A stretch of 31,646 nucleotides of DNA, taken from assembly GCA_002712945.1 (NCBI GenBank), contig PAVA01000052.1, positions 1-31,646 of the forward strand, in the 5' to 3' direction. Numbering within the stretch: the stretch's first letter is position 1; each line of letters begins with the position of its first letter. Shown piece by piece: positions 31,545 to 31,646 of the stretch. A program made the position numbers and the translations under genes. The DNA comes from Citromicrobium sp. (GTDB lineage: Bacteria; Pseudomonadota; Alphaproteobacteria; Sphingomonadales; Sphingomonadaceae). The notes beneath the pieces were generated by a model that saw nothing but the letters and a program-made list of their open reading frames with translations, ran no database searches and was not told the DNA's origin.

Positions 31545-31636
31545 TGGCGGAGACGGAGGGATTCGAACCCTCGATACCCCGATAGAGGTATGGCTCCTTA
31601 GCAGGGAGCTGGTTTCAGCCCCTCACCCACGTCTCC
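31545..31636 (-). tRNA. tRNA-Ser (anticodon GCU)
   Basis: The minus strand folds as a class II tRNA. The acceptor stem pairs GGAGACG (31636-31630) with CGTCTCC (31555-31549), followed by discriminator G and an encoded CCA (31545-31547). The anticodon loop CTGCTAA with GCT at 31602-31600 is flanked by GCTCC/GGAGC. A long variable arm (around ATACC...GGTAT) and the T-loop GGTTCGAATCC are present. This reads AGC/AGU serine codons. The 3' end faces the catabolic island, 42 bp from the thiolase stop. Confidence 0.95.
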
Positions 31637-31646
31637 GCATCGCACC

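Noticed and set aside
1..31646. CRISPR arrays, insertion sequences, prophage or toxin-antitoxin genes
   Set aside because: No regularly spaced repeats, transposase or integrase motifs, or terminal inverted repeats were found by reading the window.

Overview
The window is GC-rich, densely packed bacterial chromosome. Two large TonB-dependent receptors carrying the sphingomonad-style plug start (E-I-[IV]-V-T-A-Q-[KR]-R-E-Q), several GTG/TTG starts and many ATGA-type stop/start overlaps suggest an alphaproteobacterium of the Sphingomonadales (Sphingomonadaceae or Erythrobacteraceae). This is an inference from style, not from a database search. Almost every gene belongs to one catabolic island for a hydrophobic, probably ketone-containing carbon source. 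A tRNA-Ser(GCU) bounds it on the right; on the left it runs off the window inside a GPH-family transporter.

Layout. Left block, minus strand: TonB receptor 1 (4311-6590), Baeyer-Villiger monooxygenase 1 (2447-4237), an ACAD10/11-type acyl-CoA dehydrogenase (850-2157) and a truncated GPH transporter (1-844). Next, also minus: crotonase, CMD/AhpD-like protein and MFS transporter (6746-9505). A 530-bp divergent control region separates this from a plus-strand operon (10036-16158): SDR, TonB receptor 2, MFS, second SDR and a GntR/FCD regulator. Converging on it is a minus-strand operon (16166-19348): LvaA/ACAD11-like phosphotransferase, acyl-CoA ligase and SnoaL-like protein. A lone CaiB/BaiF CoA-transferase (19619-20776) is divergent from that. 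A nine-gene minus operon follows (20809-28233): BVMO 2, NTF2-like, free lipoyl-domain protein, E1 alpha, E1 beta, GlcG/HbpS-like, two acyl-CoA dehydrogenases (one lacking its middle domain) and HMG-CoA lyase-like. Divergent from it are a benzaldehyde-lyase-like ThDP enzyme and a thiolase (28513-31502).

How the genes may work together (inference). Two outer-membrane receptors and three inner-membrane carriers import substrate. Two BVMOs insert oxygen next to a carbonyl. The released acids or hydroxy acids are activated by the ligase or the CoA-transferase. Hydroxyacyl-CoA is phosphorylated and eliminated by the kinase and the ACAD10/11-type dehydrogenase, as in LvaA/LvaC levulinate catabolism. 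The rest is shortened by the dehydrogenases, crotonase, SDRs, HMGL-like lyase and thiolase. Two ThDP systems (benzaldehyde-lyase-like, and an E1 with a free lipoyl carrier) suggest that an acyloin, diketone or 2-oxo intermediate is also cleaved. No lactonase or esterase and no E2/E3 is visible.

The most striking non-coding signal is a 10-bp palindrome, TTGCATGCAA, exact in three places and 9/10 in three more. Copies sit in every major promoter region of the island. It is the best candidate operator for the GntR/FCD regulator and would make the whole window a single regulon.
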